Part shown: positions 24,910 through 40,678 of the stretch, in pieces
Position numbering within the stretch: the first letter of the stretch is position 1
How the letters are laid out: each line of letters opens with the position of its first letter
Source: Pelobacter propionicus DSM 2379
GTDB taxonomy: Bacteria; Desulfobacterota; Desulfuromonadia; Geobacterales; Pseudopelobacteraceae
Length of the DNA stretch: 64,000 bases
Assembly: GCF_000015045.1 (NCBI RefSeq)
Contig: NC_008609.1
Location: forward strand, 682,001-746,000
Direction: 5' to 3'
Notes under the pieces: generated by a model
Seen by the model: the letters and a program-made list of their open reading frames with translations, nothing else
What the model was told of the DNA's origin: nothing
Databases searched by the model: none
Made by a program: the position numbers and the translations under genes

Positions 24910-25611
24910 ATGTCTAAGACTGCAAAGAAACTTGCTGCGGCATCCGAAAAGATCGACAGAACAAAGGTCTATCCCGTTGCGGCAGCCATTGATGTTGTCA
25001 AGCAGGCGGCGTATGCCAAGTTTGACGAGACGGTCGACGTAGCGGTGCGTCTTGGGGTTGATCCTCGACACGCAGACCAGATGGTGCGCGGAGCGGTCGT
25101 TCTTCCCAACGGTCTGGGTAAGGATGTTCGCGTGCTGGTCTTCGCCAAGGGTGAGAAGGAAAAAGAAGCTCTTGACGCTGGCGCTGATTATGTGGGAGCC
25201 GAAGATCTTGTTTCCAAGATTCAGGAAGGGTGGTTTGAATTCGATACTGCCATTGCTACTCCCGACATGATGGGGGTTGTCGGCAAGATCGGTAAACTGC
25301 TCGGACCACGCGGACTGATGCCGAACCCCAAAGTGGGAACCGTTACCTTTGAAGTGAGCAGGGCGGTGAAGGAGTCAAAAGCTGGTAAGGTCGAGTTTCG
25401 CGTAGAGAAGGCCGGTATCGTGCATGCACCGGTGGGAAAGGTTTCCTTCGATGCCGACTCCCTGAAGGGCAATCTCCTGGCACTCGTGGAGGCGCTGGTC
25501 AAGGCCAAGCCTTCCGCCGCTAAGGGAATTTATATCAAGAAAATATCCATGTCTTCAACCATGGGCCCGGGCATTAATCTTGATATTGCCGATGTAACAT
25601 CGCAGATCTGA
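24910..25611 (+). CDS. rplA: 50S ribosomal protein L1
   Basis: 233 residues, full length. L1 forms the mobile stalk at the E site and in other bacteria represses translation of its own rplK-rplA message. The central [16 protein letters not shown] stretch is the family signature. A GAGAGG site precedes the ATG at 24910. Confidence 0.97.
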   Translation: MSKTAKKLAAASEKIDRTKVYPVAAAIDVVKQAAYAKFDETVDVAVRLGVDPRHADQMVRGAVVLPNGLGKDVRVLVFAKGEKEKEALDAGADYVGAEDLVSKIQEGWFEFDTAIATPDMMGVVGKIGKLLGPRGLMPNPKVGTVTFEVSRAVKESKAGKVEFRVEKAGIVHAPVGKVSFDADSLKGNLLALVEALVKAKPSAAKGIYIKKISMSSTMGPGINLDIADVTSQI

Positions 25612-25617
25612 TGTTGT

Positions 25618-25769
25618 TCTGATGTGCCAAAGTTAAAGACAGCAGGCGAGCAGTTGGCTTAATCCGTTGTGTGCGGACCTGCCGAGACTTGGGTGCCGCG
25701 ACGCAGTGTCGCGCTTCCTAGCTTTGGCCGGGGCCATGCCCCAGATACCAAAAGAAAGGAGGAGAAAAC
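25618..25769 (+). ncRNA. L10 leader (autoregulatory mRNA structure)
   Basis: The rplA-rplJ gap of 158 nt has the features of the conserved L10 leader. There is a GCGAC/GTCGC hairpin near 25700, a GGGGC/GCCCC hairpin near 25730, and GCCAAAG...CTTTGGC (about 25626 and 25723) closing a long-range stem. In other bacteria L10 or L10-(L12)n binds this RNA and blocks rplJ-rplL translation. No covariance search was run. Confidence 0.65.
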
Positions 25770-26294
25770 TTGAACAGGGATAACAAGCAGGAACTAGTTA
25801 CTCAGATGCACGAACGACTGTCCCGTGCAAAGGCGGTCTTTCTGGCTGACTTCCGCGGTATGGCTGTCGGACAGGCAACCAGCCTTCGCAACGAACTTCG
25901 TGGCGCATCTGTAGAGTACAAGGTTTTTAAGAATACGCTGCTTGACCTGGCTGCCAAGGGTACCGATGTCGAGTGCATTTCACCGTACCTCGCAGGTCCG
26001 ACCGCCATCGCCATTTCCTATGACGATCCGGTCAGCGCAGCCAAGGTCCTCAGCAAGTTTGCAAAGGATCCCGCCGGCAAATTCGTGCTGAAAGCCGGTG
26101 TGCTGTCCGGAAAACTGCTGGATGTCACACAGATTCAGGCTCTGGCAGACCTTCCCTCGCGGGAAGTGCTCATCGCCAAGATGCTGGGTTCCATGCAGGC
26201 ACCCGCGACCAACTTCGTTGGCGTGCTGGCTGCGCTTCCAGGCTCACTTGTGCGCGTGCTTGATGCAATCCGCGCTCAAAAAGCTGACAACTAA
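25770..26294 (+). CDS. rplJ: 50S ribosomal protein L10
   Basis: 174 residues, anchoring L7/L12 dimers at the base of the stalk. The start is TTG at 25770, set by AAAGGAGGAG 5-13 bp upstream. The N-terminal rRNA-binding domain includes [13 protein letters not shown], and the C-terminal helix (about 135-170) carries the L12 docking sites. The rare start codon fits translational control through the leader. Confidence 0.96.
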   Translation: MNRDNKQELVTQMHERLSRAKAVFLADFRGMAVGQATSLRNELRGASVEYKVFKNTLLDLAAKGTDVECISPYLAGPTAIAISYDDPVSAAKVLSKFAKDPAGKFVLKAGVLSGKLLDVTQIQALADLPSREVLIAKMLGSMQAPATNFVGVLAALPGSLVRVLDAIRAQKADN

Positions 26295-26345
26295 TCCTAT
26301 TACGCATTCAAACACACTATTCAGATTCTCTGGAGGAATACGAAC

Positions 26346-26729
26346 ATGGCTGAAATCACGAAACAGGATGTAATCGAATATATCGAAAAGATGTCGGTTC
26401 TGGAGCTTTCCGAGCTGGTCAAGGAACTTGAAGAGAAGTTCGGCGTTTCCGCCGCTGCTCCCGTTGCCGTCGCCGCCGCTGGCCCCGCGACTGCCGATGC
26501 AGCTGCAGCTGAAGAAAAGACCGAATTCGACGTCATCCTCAAAGCTGCTGGCGCCAACAAAATCAACGTTATCAAGGTCGTTCGCGCCCTGACAAGCCTG
26601 GGTCTCAAGGAAGCCAAGGACCTGGTTGATGGCGCACCTGGTGCGGTAAAGACCGGTGTTTCCAAGCAGGAAGCCGAAGACGCACAGAAACAGCTGGTTG
26701 AAGCAGGCGCTGAAGTAGAAGTTAAATAG
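26346..26729 (+). CDS. rplL: 50S ribosomal protein L7/L12
   Basis: 127 residues. An N-terminal dimerisation domain (residues 1-32), an Ala-rich flexible hinge (about 36-55) and the C-terminal factor-binding domain ([33 protein letters not shown]). TCTGGAGG precedes the ATG. It is followed by the rplL-rpoB hairpin. Confidence 0.97.
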   Translation: MAEITKQDVIEYIEKMSVLELSELVKELEEKFGVSAAAPVAVAAAGPATADAAAAEEKTEFDVILKAAGANKINVIKVVRALTSLGLKEAKDLVDGAPGAVKTGVSKQEAEDAQKQLVEAGAEVEVK

Positions 26730-26753
26730 CAGCTTGTATCGCTGCGATGTTGA

Positions 26754-26790
26754 AAGCCAAGGTCGCCAGGTGCGGCCTTGGCTTGTCCTG
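26754..26790 (+). terminator. rplL-rpoB attenuator hairpin
   Basis: A 13-bp stem with one T-G pair (AAGCCAAGGTCGC at 26754-26766 with GCGGCCTTGGCTT at 26772-26784) and a CAGGT loop. The following tract is only GTCCTGTTT, suiting partial termination that keeps rpoBC below rplL, as known in E. coli. Confidence 0.75.
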
Positions 26791-26885
26791 TTTGGGCGGT
26801 TGCCCAACACTCCTGCAATCAGTAACTCCAGCCGGTAATCCCTCTTCGGCCGGATGTCGTCACGATAATCGCCAAAGGAGAAGCT

Positions 26886-29800
26886 ATGGCTTATTCGATC
26901 GCCAACAACCACCTGCTGCGTAAAACTTTTACCAAAATCAAGAATATCATCGATATTCCCAATCTCATTGACATACAGAAGAACTCCTACCGACGTTTCC
27001 TCCAGCAGGAGGGTGTTTCCGAATCCCGAAATAACACCGGGCTTGAAGCCGTTTTCAGAAGCGTTTTCCCGATCAAGGATTTCAGTGAAAGCGCTTCCCT
27101 CGAATACGTCTCCTATTCGCTCAGCAAGCCAAAATACGATGTGGTCGAGTGCCATCAGAGGGGCATGACTTTCGCCGCTCCCATGAAGGTCAAGGTTCGA
27201 CTGGTTATTTGGGATACCGGTAAAGAAAGTGGCATCAGAGCAATCAAGGATATAAAAGAGCAGGAAGTTTACTTTGGTGAAATTCCCCTGATGACTGACA
27301 ACGGGACATTTATCATCAATGGCACGGAGAGGGTTATCGTCAGTCAGTTGCACCGCTCCCCCGGCGTTTTCTACGATCATGATAAGGGCAAGACCCACTC
27401 CAGCGGAAAGGTGCTTTACTCTGCGCGCGTGATTCCTTACCGCGGGTCCTGGCTGGATTTTGAATTTGATCATAAAGATATACTTTATGTACGTATCGAT
27501 CGCCGACGCAAGATGCCGGCTACGGTCCTGCTGAAGGCGCTTGGATACTCGGCGGAACAGCTGCTGAACTACTATTACAAGAGCGAAGAGATTTTTCTTA
27601 CCGGCGAAACGCCTTCCAAGAGCATTGACGCGGAACTGCTGACGCTTCAGAAGGCGCTGGTTGACGTGGTCGATCCGAAGAGTGGCGAAGTCATCGTCAA
27701 GGCCAACCGCAAGTTCACCAAGGCTTCCATCAGGAAGATGGTCGAGCACGACATTAAGGCGGTACCCATCACCTTTGATAGCATCATCGGGCGTTACGCT
27801 TCCAGTGACGTCATCGATCCCGCAACCGGCGAGGTGCTGCTGGAGTGCAATGAGGAAGTGACGGCAGAAAAATTCGATGAGATTAAAGCCAAGGGGGTCG
27901 AGAGCTTCCGTCTGCTGTTCATCGACAATCTGCACATCACCTCATCCTTCCGCGACACACTGCTGATGGACAAGATCAGCACGAATGATGAGGCACTGAT
28001 CGAAATCTACCGTCGACTCCGTCCGGGCGATCCTCCCACGCTGAAGAGTTCACTGGCGCTTTTCGAAAATCTGTTCTTCAACCCGGAGCGCTACGATCTC
28101 TCCGCAGTCGGCCGCTTGAAACTCAACTTCAAACTCGGTCTCAAGGTCTGGCCGGAATGCACGGTGCTCAATGCCCCCTGCATGTTCGGTGCTGAAGACA
28201 TCGCTAGCTTCGATGAACTTTTCAGGCTCCTGCTTGCAGCTGATAACCGCTTTTCACAGTATGTTCTGGCGCGGCTTCCCGAGGATTTCGTTAAGGTGCT
28301 GCGCAAGCACGAACCTTCACAGCCGGTTGCGGAAAAATTGCGTGAACAGCTGCTTAAGGAACTGAATAATCTGGTCAAGGATCCTGACTTTTATCAGAAG
28401 GAACTGTTCACCGGCCTTGCGCTCAGCCAACAGACCGTTGCGCTGACGGAAGCCATCGAAGGGGGCGTCTTCGAGGAGAACCGTCGTGTGATCGAGGTTC
28501 TGCGCCGCAACCGGATGATCTTTGAGGACCTCTACGCCCCTGTGGTTCTGACCAGCCCCAAGAATGATATTCTTGAGATCGTCCGCTATCTGATCGACTT
28601 GAAGAACGGTCGCGGTGCTATCGATGATATCGATCATCTGGGCAATCGCCGCGTGCGCGCCGTGGGCGAACTGCTGGAGAACCAATACCGCATCGGCCTT
28701 GTCCGCATGGAGCGGGCCATCAAGGAACGCATGAGTCTGCAGGAGGTTGAAAACCTCATGCCGCATGACCTGATCAACTCCAAACCGGTATCTGCGGTGG
28801 TCAAGGAGTTCTTCGGCTCGTCCCAGTTATCCCAGTTCATGGACCAGACCAACCCGCTCTCCGAGGTAACCCACAAGCGCCGTCTCTCCGCTCTGGGACC
28901 GGGTGGCCTGACGCGCGAACGCGCCGGTTTCGAAGTTCGCGACGTTCATCCGACCCATTACGGCCGAGTCTGTCCGATTGAAACCCCCGAGGGACCAAAC
29001 ATCGGACTGATCGCATCTCTTTCTACCTATGCCCGGATAAACGATCATGGTTTCGTGGAGACCCCCTACCGTATCGTACTGGACGGCAAGCTGACCAATG
29101 AGGTCCGTTTCTTCTCAGCCCTTGAGGAGGAGGGGCATGCCATTGCCCAGGCCAATGCCGAGGTGGACGCAGAGGGGCGCTTTGTGAACGATTATGTTTC
29201 GGCGCGCAAGAGCGGCGAGTTCATCCTCGTTCACCGCGACGAGATCGAGCTGATGGACGTGGCTCCCAAGCAACTGGTTTCCGTTGCTGCCGCACTCATC
29301 CCGTTCCTTGAAAACGACGACGCCAACCGCGCGCTGATGGGCTCCAACATGCAGCGTCAGGCCGTTCCGCTGCTGCGCGCCGATTCACCGCTGGTCGGCA
29401 CCGGCATGGAGCGCATCGTGGCCAAGGACTCCGGGGTCTCCGTGATAGCCCGCCATAACGGCGTGGTGGAGTCGGTCGATGCCTCCCGTATCGTTGTCAA
29501 GATCGACGAGTCCGAAGTGGATGAAACCGGTACCGGCGTGGACATTTACAACCTGATCAAGTTCGCCCGTTCGAACCAGAACACCTGCATCAACAATAAG
29601 CCGGTAGTCAAGGTCGGTGATGTGGTCAAGCGGCACGATGTCATCGCCGACGGTCCCTCGACCGATATGGGGGAACTTGCCCTTGGCCAGAATATCGTTG
29701 TGGCATTCATGCCGTGGGGCGGTTACAACTTCGAGGACTCCATCCTGGTATCCGAGAAACTGGTCAAGGATGATCGCTATACCTCCATCCACATAGAAGA

Positions 29801-31385
29801 GTACGAGTGCGTGGCGCGCGACACCAAGCTCGGTAAGGAAGAGATTACCTCCGATATTCCCAACCTGGGAGAGGAAGCTCTCAAGGACCTCGACGAATCG
29901 GGCATCATTCGCATCGGCGCCGAGGTAAAGCCGGGTGATATCCTGGTGGGCAAGATCACTCCCAAGGGAGAAACCCAGCTTTCGCCCGAGGAGAAACTGC
30001 TGCGGGCCATCTTCGGCGAGAAGGCCGGCGATGTGCGTGATACCTCCCTGACCGTTCCCCCCGGTGTCGAGGGGACGGTCATCGGTGCCAAGGTGTTTTC
30101 TCGCAAGGGAGCCGACAAGGATACCCGCACGGAACTCATCGAGAAGGCCGAAGAGGAGAAACTGCGCAAGGATGAGCAGGATGAGATCAGGATTATCCGC
30201 CAGTCTGCGGAAGGCAAGCTTCATCGTCTGCTGATCGGAAAATCTTTGTCCGTCAAGTTGGAGGACGGCGAAGGGAACCTCATTCTGGCCAAGGGCAAGG
30301 AAATTACTGCCGAGGCCCTGAAATCCCTTTCCATCAACGACATGGGCGCAATCTCGGTGAGCGACGATGGCCAAACCGATGACAATGTCAGCAAGGTCAT
30401 CGATACGCTCAACCGCCAGATAGAGCTTATTCAGAGCGTGTTCGAAGACAAGATTCAGAAGCTTCGACGCGGCGATGACCTTCCTCCCGGGGTCATCAAG
30501 ATGGTCAAGGTGTACATCGCCATCAAGCGCAAACTGCAGGTGGGCGACAAGATGGCAGGTCGCCACGGCAATAAGGGTGTTGTATCGCGCATCCTGCCCG
30601 AAGAGGACATGCCCTACATGGAGGACGGGCGGCCGGTGGAGATCGTCCTCAATCCCCTGGGTGTTCCCTCTCGTATGAACGTGGGCCAGATTCTTGAGAC
30701 GCACCTCGGTTGGGCGGCAAAGGGGATCGGCTGGCGCATTGAGGAGATGCTCCAAAAACAGACATCCGCAGAGAGCCTGAAGGCGTATCTCAAAGATGTC
30801 TACGGCGACGACGAGGTTGGAACGTTCATAGATGGCATGGACCAGGAAGAACTCATGCTGGTCTGCAGGCGTCTCCAGCGCGGTGTATCCATGGCCTCCC
30901 CGGTTTTTGAGGGGGCTTCCGAAGACAAGATCAAGTCTATGCTCGGCAAGGCCGGATTTCACTCCTCCGGGCAGGTTACTCTGTTTGATGGCCGTTCCGG
31001 CGACCCGTTCAAGCACAAGGTCACCGTTGGTGTTATGTACGTTCTCAAGCTGCACCATTTGGTCGATGACAAGATCCATGCCCGTTCCATTGGCCCCTAC
31101 AGCCTGGTTACCCAGCAACCACTGGGTGGCAAGGCCCAGTTCGGCGGCCAGCGTCTGGGCGAAATGGAGGTTTGGGCCATGGAGGCGTATGGCGCGGCCT
31201 ACGCCCTGCAGGAATTCCTCACCGTCAAGTCCGATGACGTGTCCGGTCGTACGCGTATGTACGAAGCCATTGTCAAAGGCAAACATACGCTCGAACCGGG
31301 CTTGCCCGAATCCTTTAACGTTCTTATCAAGGAATTGCAGTCGCTCTGCCTTGATGTAGAGTTGCTAGAAGGCGAAGACGAATAG
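26886..31385 (+). CDS. rpoB: RNA polymerase beta subunit with an in-frame insertion of about 130 residues
   Basis: 1499 residues, against about 1340-1370 for E. coli and, from memory, typical Geobacter. Standard landmarks are present: [19 protein letters not shown], the rifampicin-cluster segment [33 protein letters not shown] and the C-terminal [11 protein letters not shown]. Between [12 protein letters not shown] and [17 protein letters not shown], where relatives have a short linker, there is an extra segment at about residues 425-558. It is helical in character with no stop, frameshift or obvious compositional break. AAAGGAGAAGCT precedes ATG 26886. Confidence 0.97.
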
Positions 31386-31484
31386 TATTTCGCGTGCGAG
31401 AAGGATTCGCGCATACCGCAGACCAGCACTGTCCGCCACGCACGGCGTGACGCGCAGCTTCAGATATATACGGAGGAGAGCAAC

Positions 31485-35714
<4,230 letters not shown>

Positions 35715-35727
35715 AGATGTTTGATGA

Positions 35728-35758
35728 GCGCCGATGGGTAGGGTCTCCCCATCGGCGC
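35728..35758 (+). terminator. Terminator-like hairpin after rpoC
   Basis: A perfect 11-bp stem (GCGCCGATGGG at 35728-35738, CCCATCGGCGC at 35748-35758) with a 9-nt loop. No T run follows, so it may be Rho-assisted or partial. It separates the rpoBC and str units. Confidence 0.6.
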
Positions 35759-35827
35759 GTGTGTTGCCCTGACTCACAAGTTTATCGGTTATTTGTACCA
35801 ACCGAATGGATGCAGGGAATAATTTTG

Positions 35828-35856
35828 TTGACAGTGGGTTTACAATACTGTATTTA
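35828..35856 (+). promoter_or_regulatory. Promoter of the str-S10-spc-alpha superoperon
   Basis: TTGACA (35828-35833), a 17-bp spacer and TATTTA (35851-35856). The predicted start near 35863 gives an untranslated leader of about 260 nt before rpsL. A weaker second candidate, TTGGAT (36008) with TATAGT (36032), lies inside the leader. Confidence 0.7.
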
Positions 35857-35865
35857 ACTAGTCTC

Positions 35866-35996
35866 TTTTGAGATCGAGTGCCCAAGGCCAGCGAGCCTTG
35901 ATACATGAATGGAGATGCCCTAGCGGCCCTACACCTATTCCATTCCCCACCTCAGTACGCCGCGATTTGCGGCTCATAAAAGGCGAGATCTCAAGT
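35866..35996 (+). ncRNA. Candidate structured leader RNA upstream of rpsL
   Basis: An 8-bp helix (TTGAGATC, 35868-35875, with GATCTCAA, 35987-35994) can close a domain of 127 nt containing three further hairpins: CAAGGC/GCCTTG (35883-35900), GAATGG/CCATTC (35907-35945) and GCCGC/GCGGC (35959-35973). GCC (35880-35882) can also pair with GGC (35982-35984). A separate AGCTA/TAGCT hairpin (36096-36110) abuts the rpsL ribosome site. I do not recognise a known riboswitch. It may be a ribosomal-protein-responsive leader. Confidence 0.5.
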
Positions 35997-36126
35997 AATG
36001 TGTTTGTTTGGATGTCTGGAGTTTTGGGCACTATAGTTGGGTGTGTAGGTTTTTGGTTTCTGACTTTTGAAGTTGCGATTGCCTGTTGGTGGTCGAGCTA
36101 AATTTTAGCTGGGAGAAGACAAGAAT

Positions 36127-36498
36127 ATGCCAACGATTAATCAGTTGATTCGTATAGGCAGGGAAAACAAGCGTGACAAGTCAACCGCGCCTGCACTGAA
36201 ATGCTGCCCCCAGAAGCGTGGGGTCTGTACTAGGGTGTATACAACGACACCCAAGAAGCCGAATTCGGCTCTTCGTAAGGTTGCCAGGGTTCGCTTGACT
36301 AATGGAATCGAAGTTACGTCCTATATCCCCGGTGTTGGTCATAATCTGCAGGAGCACTCGGTTGTTCTGATACGTGGTGGCAGGGTTAAAGACCTTCCTG
36401 GTGTGCGCTATCATATTGTTCGTGGTACGCTTGATTCTGTTGGGGTGAAGGACCGCAAGAAGAGTCGTTCCAAGTACGGCGCGAAGCGGCCGAAATAA
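36127..36498 (+). CDS. rpsL: 30S ribosomal protein S12
   Basis: 123 residues, decoding-centre protein. [18 protein letters not shown] holds the Lys associated with streptomycin resistance when mutated, here wild type. [13 protein letters not shown] carries the Asp that RimO methylthiolates in E. coli. GGGAG lies 12 bp before the ATG, directly after a small hairpin. Confidence 0.97.
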   Translation: MPTINQLIRIGRENKRDKSTAPALKCCPQKRGVCTRVYTTTPKKPNSALRKVARVRLTNGIEVTSYIPGVGHNLQEHSVVLIRGGRVKDLPGVRYHIVRGTLDSVGVKDRKKSRSKYGAKRPK

Positions 36499-36528
36499 TT
36501 TTACGCTGTCTGAATTGAGGGGATTGGT

Positions 36529-36999
36529 ATGCCGAGAAGAAGAGAAGTTCCCAAAAGAAATATTCTGCCGGATCCGAAGTTTCACGATAAGACGGTTGCG
36601 AAACTCATCAATGTCCTGATGCTTGCGGGTAAAAAAAGTATCGCTGAGTCCATACTCTATGGTGCGCTTGATATTGTTGCGCAGAAAACGAATGACGAGG
36701 CCGTAAAGGTGTTGAAGAAGAGCCTCGATAATATAAAGCCCGCTCTTGAAGTAAAGTCCCGCAGGGTTGGTGGTTCTACTTACCAGGTACCGATCGAGGT
36801 TCGCCCTGATCGCCGTGTGTCGCTGGCGATGCGCTGGTTGATTAAGTATTCGACATTGCGTAGCGAGAAGACCATGAAGGATAAGCTCGCAGGTGAGATT
36901 CTCGATGCATATAACAGTCGTGGAGCCGCGGTGAAGAAGCGTGAGGATGTACATAAGATGGCAGAAGCCAACCGCGCTTTTGCCCACTATCGCTGGTAA
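36529..36999 (+). CDS. rpsG: 30S ribosomal protein S7
   Basis: 156 residues, nucleating assembly of the 30S head. In E. coli it is the translational repressor of the str operon. The start [10 protein letters not shown] and the [12 protein letters not shown] segment are diagnostic. GAGGGGATTGGT precedes the ATG at 36529. Confidence 0.97.
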   Translation: MPRRREVPKRNILPDPKFHDKTVAKLINVLMLAGKKSIAESILYGALDIVAQKTNDEAVKVLKKSLDNIKPALEVKSRRVGGSTYQVPIEVRPDRRVSLAMRWLIKYSTLRSEKTMKDKLAGEILDAYNSRGAAVKKREDVHKMAEANRAFAHYRW

Positions 37000-37026
37000 G
37001 TAGTTCAGATCTGTTTGGAGGATTTT

Positions 37027-39105
37027 GTGCCCCGTTTAGCAACGCTTGATAAATACAGAAACATCGGCATCATGGCCCATATTGACGCGGGCAAGACTAC
37101 GACAACCGAGCGTATTCTCTACTACACCGGTGTCTCGCATAAGATTGGTGAGGTTCATGAGGGCGCGGCCACCATGGACTGGATGGAGCAGGAGCAGGAG
37201 AGGGGTATTACCATTACATCCGCTGCTACTACCTGTTCGTGGCGTGACCATCGCATAAACATCATTGACACCCCCGGACATGTGGACTTCACGATCGAGG
37301 TAGAGCGCTCGCTGCGTGTGCTCGATGGCGCGGTCGCCGTATTCTGTTCTGTAGGTGGTGTTGAGCCACAGTCAGAGACTGTGTGGCGTCAAGCTGATAA
37401 ATATGGCGTTCCCCGCATCGCCTTTATCAATAAGATGGATCGGGTCGGCGCGGATTTTTTTCGCGGCGTCCAGATGATCAGGGATCGCCTCAAAGCGAAT
37501 CCTCTGCCGATCCAGATACCGATCGGCAAGGAAGAGAATTTCAAGGGTGTAGTTGACCTTGTGCGCATGAAAGCTGTTATATGGGAAGAAGAAGCGCTTG
37601 GTGCCAACTACCATGAGGAAGAGATTCCTGCTGATCTGCTTGTCGAAGCTCAGGAGTACCGTGACAAGATGATCGAAGAGATTTCTAGTCATGATGATAC
37701 TCTCATGGAGAAGTATCTGAGTGGCGAGGAATTGACCGAGCAGGAAATCATGGACGCCATCAGAACCTGTACCATTGGCATCAAATTCTTTCCTGTTATC
37801 TGCGGCACTGCGTTTAAAAATAAGGGCGTGCAGAATTTGCTGGACGCGGTTGTTGATTATATGCCGTCCCCACTGGATATTCCTGCTATCAAAGGTCTTG
37901 ATGCCGATACAGGTGAAGAAGTTGAGCGTCCTGCATCTGATGATGTGCCCTTTTCGGCCCTCGGTTTTAAGATTATGACTGACCCTTTCGTAGGTCAGCT
38001 CACTTTTTTCCGCGTGTACTCAGGTGTCATAAATTCTGGTTCGTATGTCTATAATTCCACGAAGGGCAAAAAAGAACGCATAGGTCGCATTCTGAAGATG
38101 CATGCAAACAAGCGCGAAGAGATCAAGGAAGTCTTTGCTGGAGATATTGCGGCCGCCGTTGGTCTTAAGTATACGACAACCGGTGATACGCTCTGCACCG
38201 AGGATGATGCAGTAATTCTAGAGTCAATTGAGTTCCCTGAGCCGGTAATTTCCATCGCGATTGAGCCGAAGACCAAGGCTGACCAGGAAAAGCTCGGTCT
38301 GAGTCTTCAGAAGCTTGCAAGCGAGGATCCGTCCTTCCGTGTGAAAACCGACGAGGAAACCGGACAGACTATTATTTCCGGCATGGGCGAACTGCATCTC
38401 GAAATTATCGTCGACCGACTCCTGCGAGAGTTCAAGGTCGAGGCGAACGTTGGCAAGCCGCAGGTTGCCTACCGTGAAACGATTACCAAGAAAGTCAAGG
38501 TAGAGGGTAAATTCGTCCGTCAGTCCGGTGGTCGTGGACAGTATGGCCATGTCTGGCTTGAGGTTGAGCCTCAGGAGGCTGGAAAAGGTTACGAATTTGT
38601 TGATGCCATTAAAGGTGGAGTTGTACCCCGAGAATATATACCTGCTGTTGATAAAGGAATTAAGGAAGCAACAGAGAACGGTGTTCTGGCTGGCTTCCCA
38701 GTTGTGGACATCAAGGTTACCCTCATCGATGGATCGTACCATGAGGTTGACTCTTCGGAGATGGCGTTCAAGATCGCCGGTTCAATGGGTTTCAAAGAAG
38801 GCTGCCAGAAAGCTTCCCCAATTATCCTCGAGCCTATAGTATCGGTTGAGGTTGTTGTCCCTGACGAATATATGGGTGATGTCATCGGTGACCTAAATTC
38901 GAAGCGTGGCCGGATCATGGGGATGGATACGAGAGCTGGTGCACAGATTGTGAACGCCATGGTTCCTATGGCTTCAATGTTCGGTTATTCCACCGATCTG
39001 CGCTCCGCTACCCAGGGACGTGCTACATATTCGATGACGTTTGATCACTACGAGCCGGTACCTAAGTCGGTAGCAGAAGAGATTGTAGCTAAAGCAAAAG
39101 GTTAA
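37027..39105 (+). CDS. fusA: Elongation factor G (canonical)
   Basis: 692 residues, catalysing translocation. The G motifs are [20 protein letters not shown] (with the catalytic His, unlike the 12151 paralogue) and NKMDR. GTG at 37027 is taken as start because TGGAGGAT sits 5-12 bp upstream; an in-frame TTG at 37015 would overlap that site. rpsG-fusA-tuf order is standard for the str operon. Confidence 0.97.
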   Translation: MPRLATLDKYRNIGIMAHIDAGKTTTTERILYYTGVSHKIGEVHEGAATMDWMEQEQERGITITSAATTCSWRDHRINIIDTPGHVDFTIEVERSLRVLDGAVAVFCSVGGVEPQSETVWRQADKYGVPRIAFINKMDRVGADFFRGVQMIRDRLKANPLPIQIPIGKEENFKGVVDLVRMKAVIWEEEALGANYHEEEIPADLLVEAQEYRDKMIEEISSHDDTLMEKYLSGEELTEQEIMDAIRTCTIGIKFFPVICGTAFKNKGVQNLLDAVVDYMPSPLDIPAIKGLDADTGEEVERPASDDVPFSALGFKIMTDPFVGQLTFFRVYSGVINSGSYVYNSTKGKKERIGRILKMHANKREEIKEVFAGDIAAAVGLKYTTTGDTLCTEDDAVILESIEFPEPVISIAIEPKTKADQEKLGLSLQKLASEDPSFRVKTDEETGQTIISGMGELHLEIIVDRLLREFKVEANVGKPQVAYRETITKKVKVEGKFVRQSGGRGQYGHVWLEVEPQEAGKGYEFVDAIKGGVVPREYIPAVDKGIKEATENGVLAGFPVVDIKVTLIDGSYHEVDSSEMAFKIAGSMGFKEGCQKASPIILEPIVSVEVVVPDEYMGDVIGDLNSKRGRIMGMDTRAGAQIVNAMVPMASMFGYSTDLRSATQGRATYSMTFDHYEPVPKSVAEEIVAKAKG

Positions 39106-39134
39106 GAATACAAGGAAGAGGAGGGCCTGTTATC

Positions 39135-40325
39135 ATGGCGAAGGCTAAATTTGAGCGCACCAAACCGCACGTAAACATTGGCACGATTGGTCACGTCGAC
39201 CACGGCAAGACCACGTTGACTGCCGCTATCACAAAGGTGCTGGCAGGCAAGGGTCAGGCAGAGTTCAAGGCTTTCGACCAGATTGACAATGCACCTGAAG
39301 AGCGTGAGCGCGGTATTACCATTGCCACCGCACACGTGGAATATGAGACCGACAAGCGTCACTATGCCCACGTCGACTGCCCGGGCCATGCCGACTACGT
39401 CAAGAATATGATCACCGGCGCCGCTCAGATGGACGGAGCCATTCTGGTTGTTTCCGCAGCTGACGGCCCTATGCCCCAGACCCGCGAGCACATCCTGCTC
39501 GCCCGTCAGGTTGGCGTACCCTATATTGTCGTGTACCTGAACAAGGCCGACATGGTCGATGACGAGGAACTTCTTGAGTTGGTCGAGCTCGAAATCCGCG
39601 AGCTACTCTCCTCCTATGACTTTCCCGGTGACGATATTCCTATCGTTAAAGGTTCCGCCCTCAAGGCGCTAGAAGGCGAAAAGAGTGAGTTGGGCGAGGA
39701 TTCCATCATCAAGCTGATGGACGCTGTTGATAGCTACATCCCCGATCCGGAGCGTGCGGTGGACAAGCCCTTCCTGATGCCGGTAGAGGATGTGTTCTCC
39801 ATCTCAGGTCGTGGTACCGTTGCCACCGGTCGTGTTGAGCGCGGCATAGTCAAGGTTGGTGAGGAGGTCGAGATCGTTGGCATCAAGGCCACCGCCAAGA
39901 CAACCGTCACCGGTGTGGAGATGTTCCGCAAGCTTCTCGACGAGGGTCGTGCCGGAGACAATATCGGCGCACTGCTGCGCGGTATCAAGCGCGAGGAAAT
40001 CGAGCGCGGTCAAGTTCTTGCCAAGCCTGGTTCAATCACTCCGCACACCAAGTTCAAGGCTGAGGCCTATATCCTCAACAAGGAAGAGGGTGGACGTCAC
40101 ACCCCATTCTTCAACGGATACCGTCCCCAGTTCTATTTCCGGACAACGGACGTTACCGGTATTGTCGACCTGCCGGCAGGCACTGAAATGGTCATGCCTG
40201 GCGACAACGTGGCTGTAACCGTCAACCTGATCACTCCGATCGCCATGGATGAAGGTCTGCGCTTCGCCATCCGTGAAGGCGGCCGCACCGTTGGCGCCGG
40301 CGTCGTCAGCTCGATTATTGAATAA
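39135..40325 (+). CDS. tuf: Elongation factor Tu (copy 2)
   Basis: 396 residues, same predicted protein as the gene at 22085. The two coding sequences differ at about 14 positions, all silent: ten in the first 435 bp and four in the last 40 bp. An identical core of about 720 bp lies between them. The upstream ribosome-site sequence GAGGGCCTG[CT]TATC is also shared. It is the last str gene, and rpsJ begins 18 bp after its stop. Confidence 0.98.
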   Translation: MAKAKFERTKPHVNIGTIGHVDHGKTTLTAAITKVLAGKGQAEFKAFDQIDNAPEERERGITIATAHVEYETDKRHYAHVDCPGHADYVKNMITGAAQMDGAILVVSAADGPMPQTREHILLARQVGVPYIVVYLNKADMVDDEELLELVELEIRELLSSYDFPGDDIPIVKGSALKALEGEKSELGEDSIIKLMDAVDSYIPDPERAVDKPFLMPVEDVFSISGRGTVATGRVERGIVKVGEEVEIVGIKATAKTTVTGVEMFRKLLDEGRAGDNIGALLRGIKREEIERGQVLAKPGSITPHTKFKAEAYILNKEEGGRHTPFFNGYRPQFYFRTTDVTGIVDLPAGTEMVMPGDNVAVTVNLITPIAMDEGLRFAIREGGRTVGAGVVSSIIE

Positions 40326-40343
40326 AACGTTACGAGGATATCA

Positions 40344-40652
40344 ATGCAGAGCCAGAAGATCAGAATTCGCCTTAAGGCATATGACCACAAGTTGCTTGAT
40401 GTTTCTGTTACAGAGATTGTCGATACTGCAAAAAGAACTGGTGCACGTGTAGCAGGTCCGATCCCTCTGCCCACAGTGATAAACAAGTATTGTGTACTTC
40501 GTGGACCTCACGTGGATAAAAAATCAAGGGATCAGTTCGAGATCAGGACACATAAACGCCTTATCGACATCTTGGATCCGACTCAACAGACGGTTGATGC
40601 TCTTATGAAACTTGACCTGGCTGCTGGTGTTGATGTTGAAATCAAACTGTAA
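40344..40652 (+). CDS. rpsJ: 30S ribosomal protein S10
   Basis: 102 residues. S10 (NusE) joins the 30S head and also bridges NusG to the ribosome or antitermination complexes. Signature GPIPLPTV and RTHKRLIDI are present. It opens the S10 set, read through from tuf without a promoter of its own that I can see. Confidence 0.97.
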   Translation: MQSQKIRIRLKAYDHKLLDVSVTEIVDTAKRTGARVAGPIPLPTVINKYCVLRGPHVDKKSRDQFEIRTHKRLIDILDPTQQTVDALMKLDLAAGVDVEIKL

Positions 40653-40678
40653 CGTACTTTTTTCGAATAGGAATAGAT

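Noticed and set aside
26244-27935. Very long antisense frame (563 codons) opposite rplL and rpoB; similar ones opposite rpoB (29385-31286) and rpoC
   Set aside because: They are mirror frames produced by codon bias in strongly coding, GC-rich genes on the plus strand.
35868-36101. Open frame of 77 codons in the rpsL leader, hydrophobic at its C terminus
   Set aside because: It has no proper start codon or ribosome site and coincides with the predicted RNA structure.
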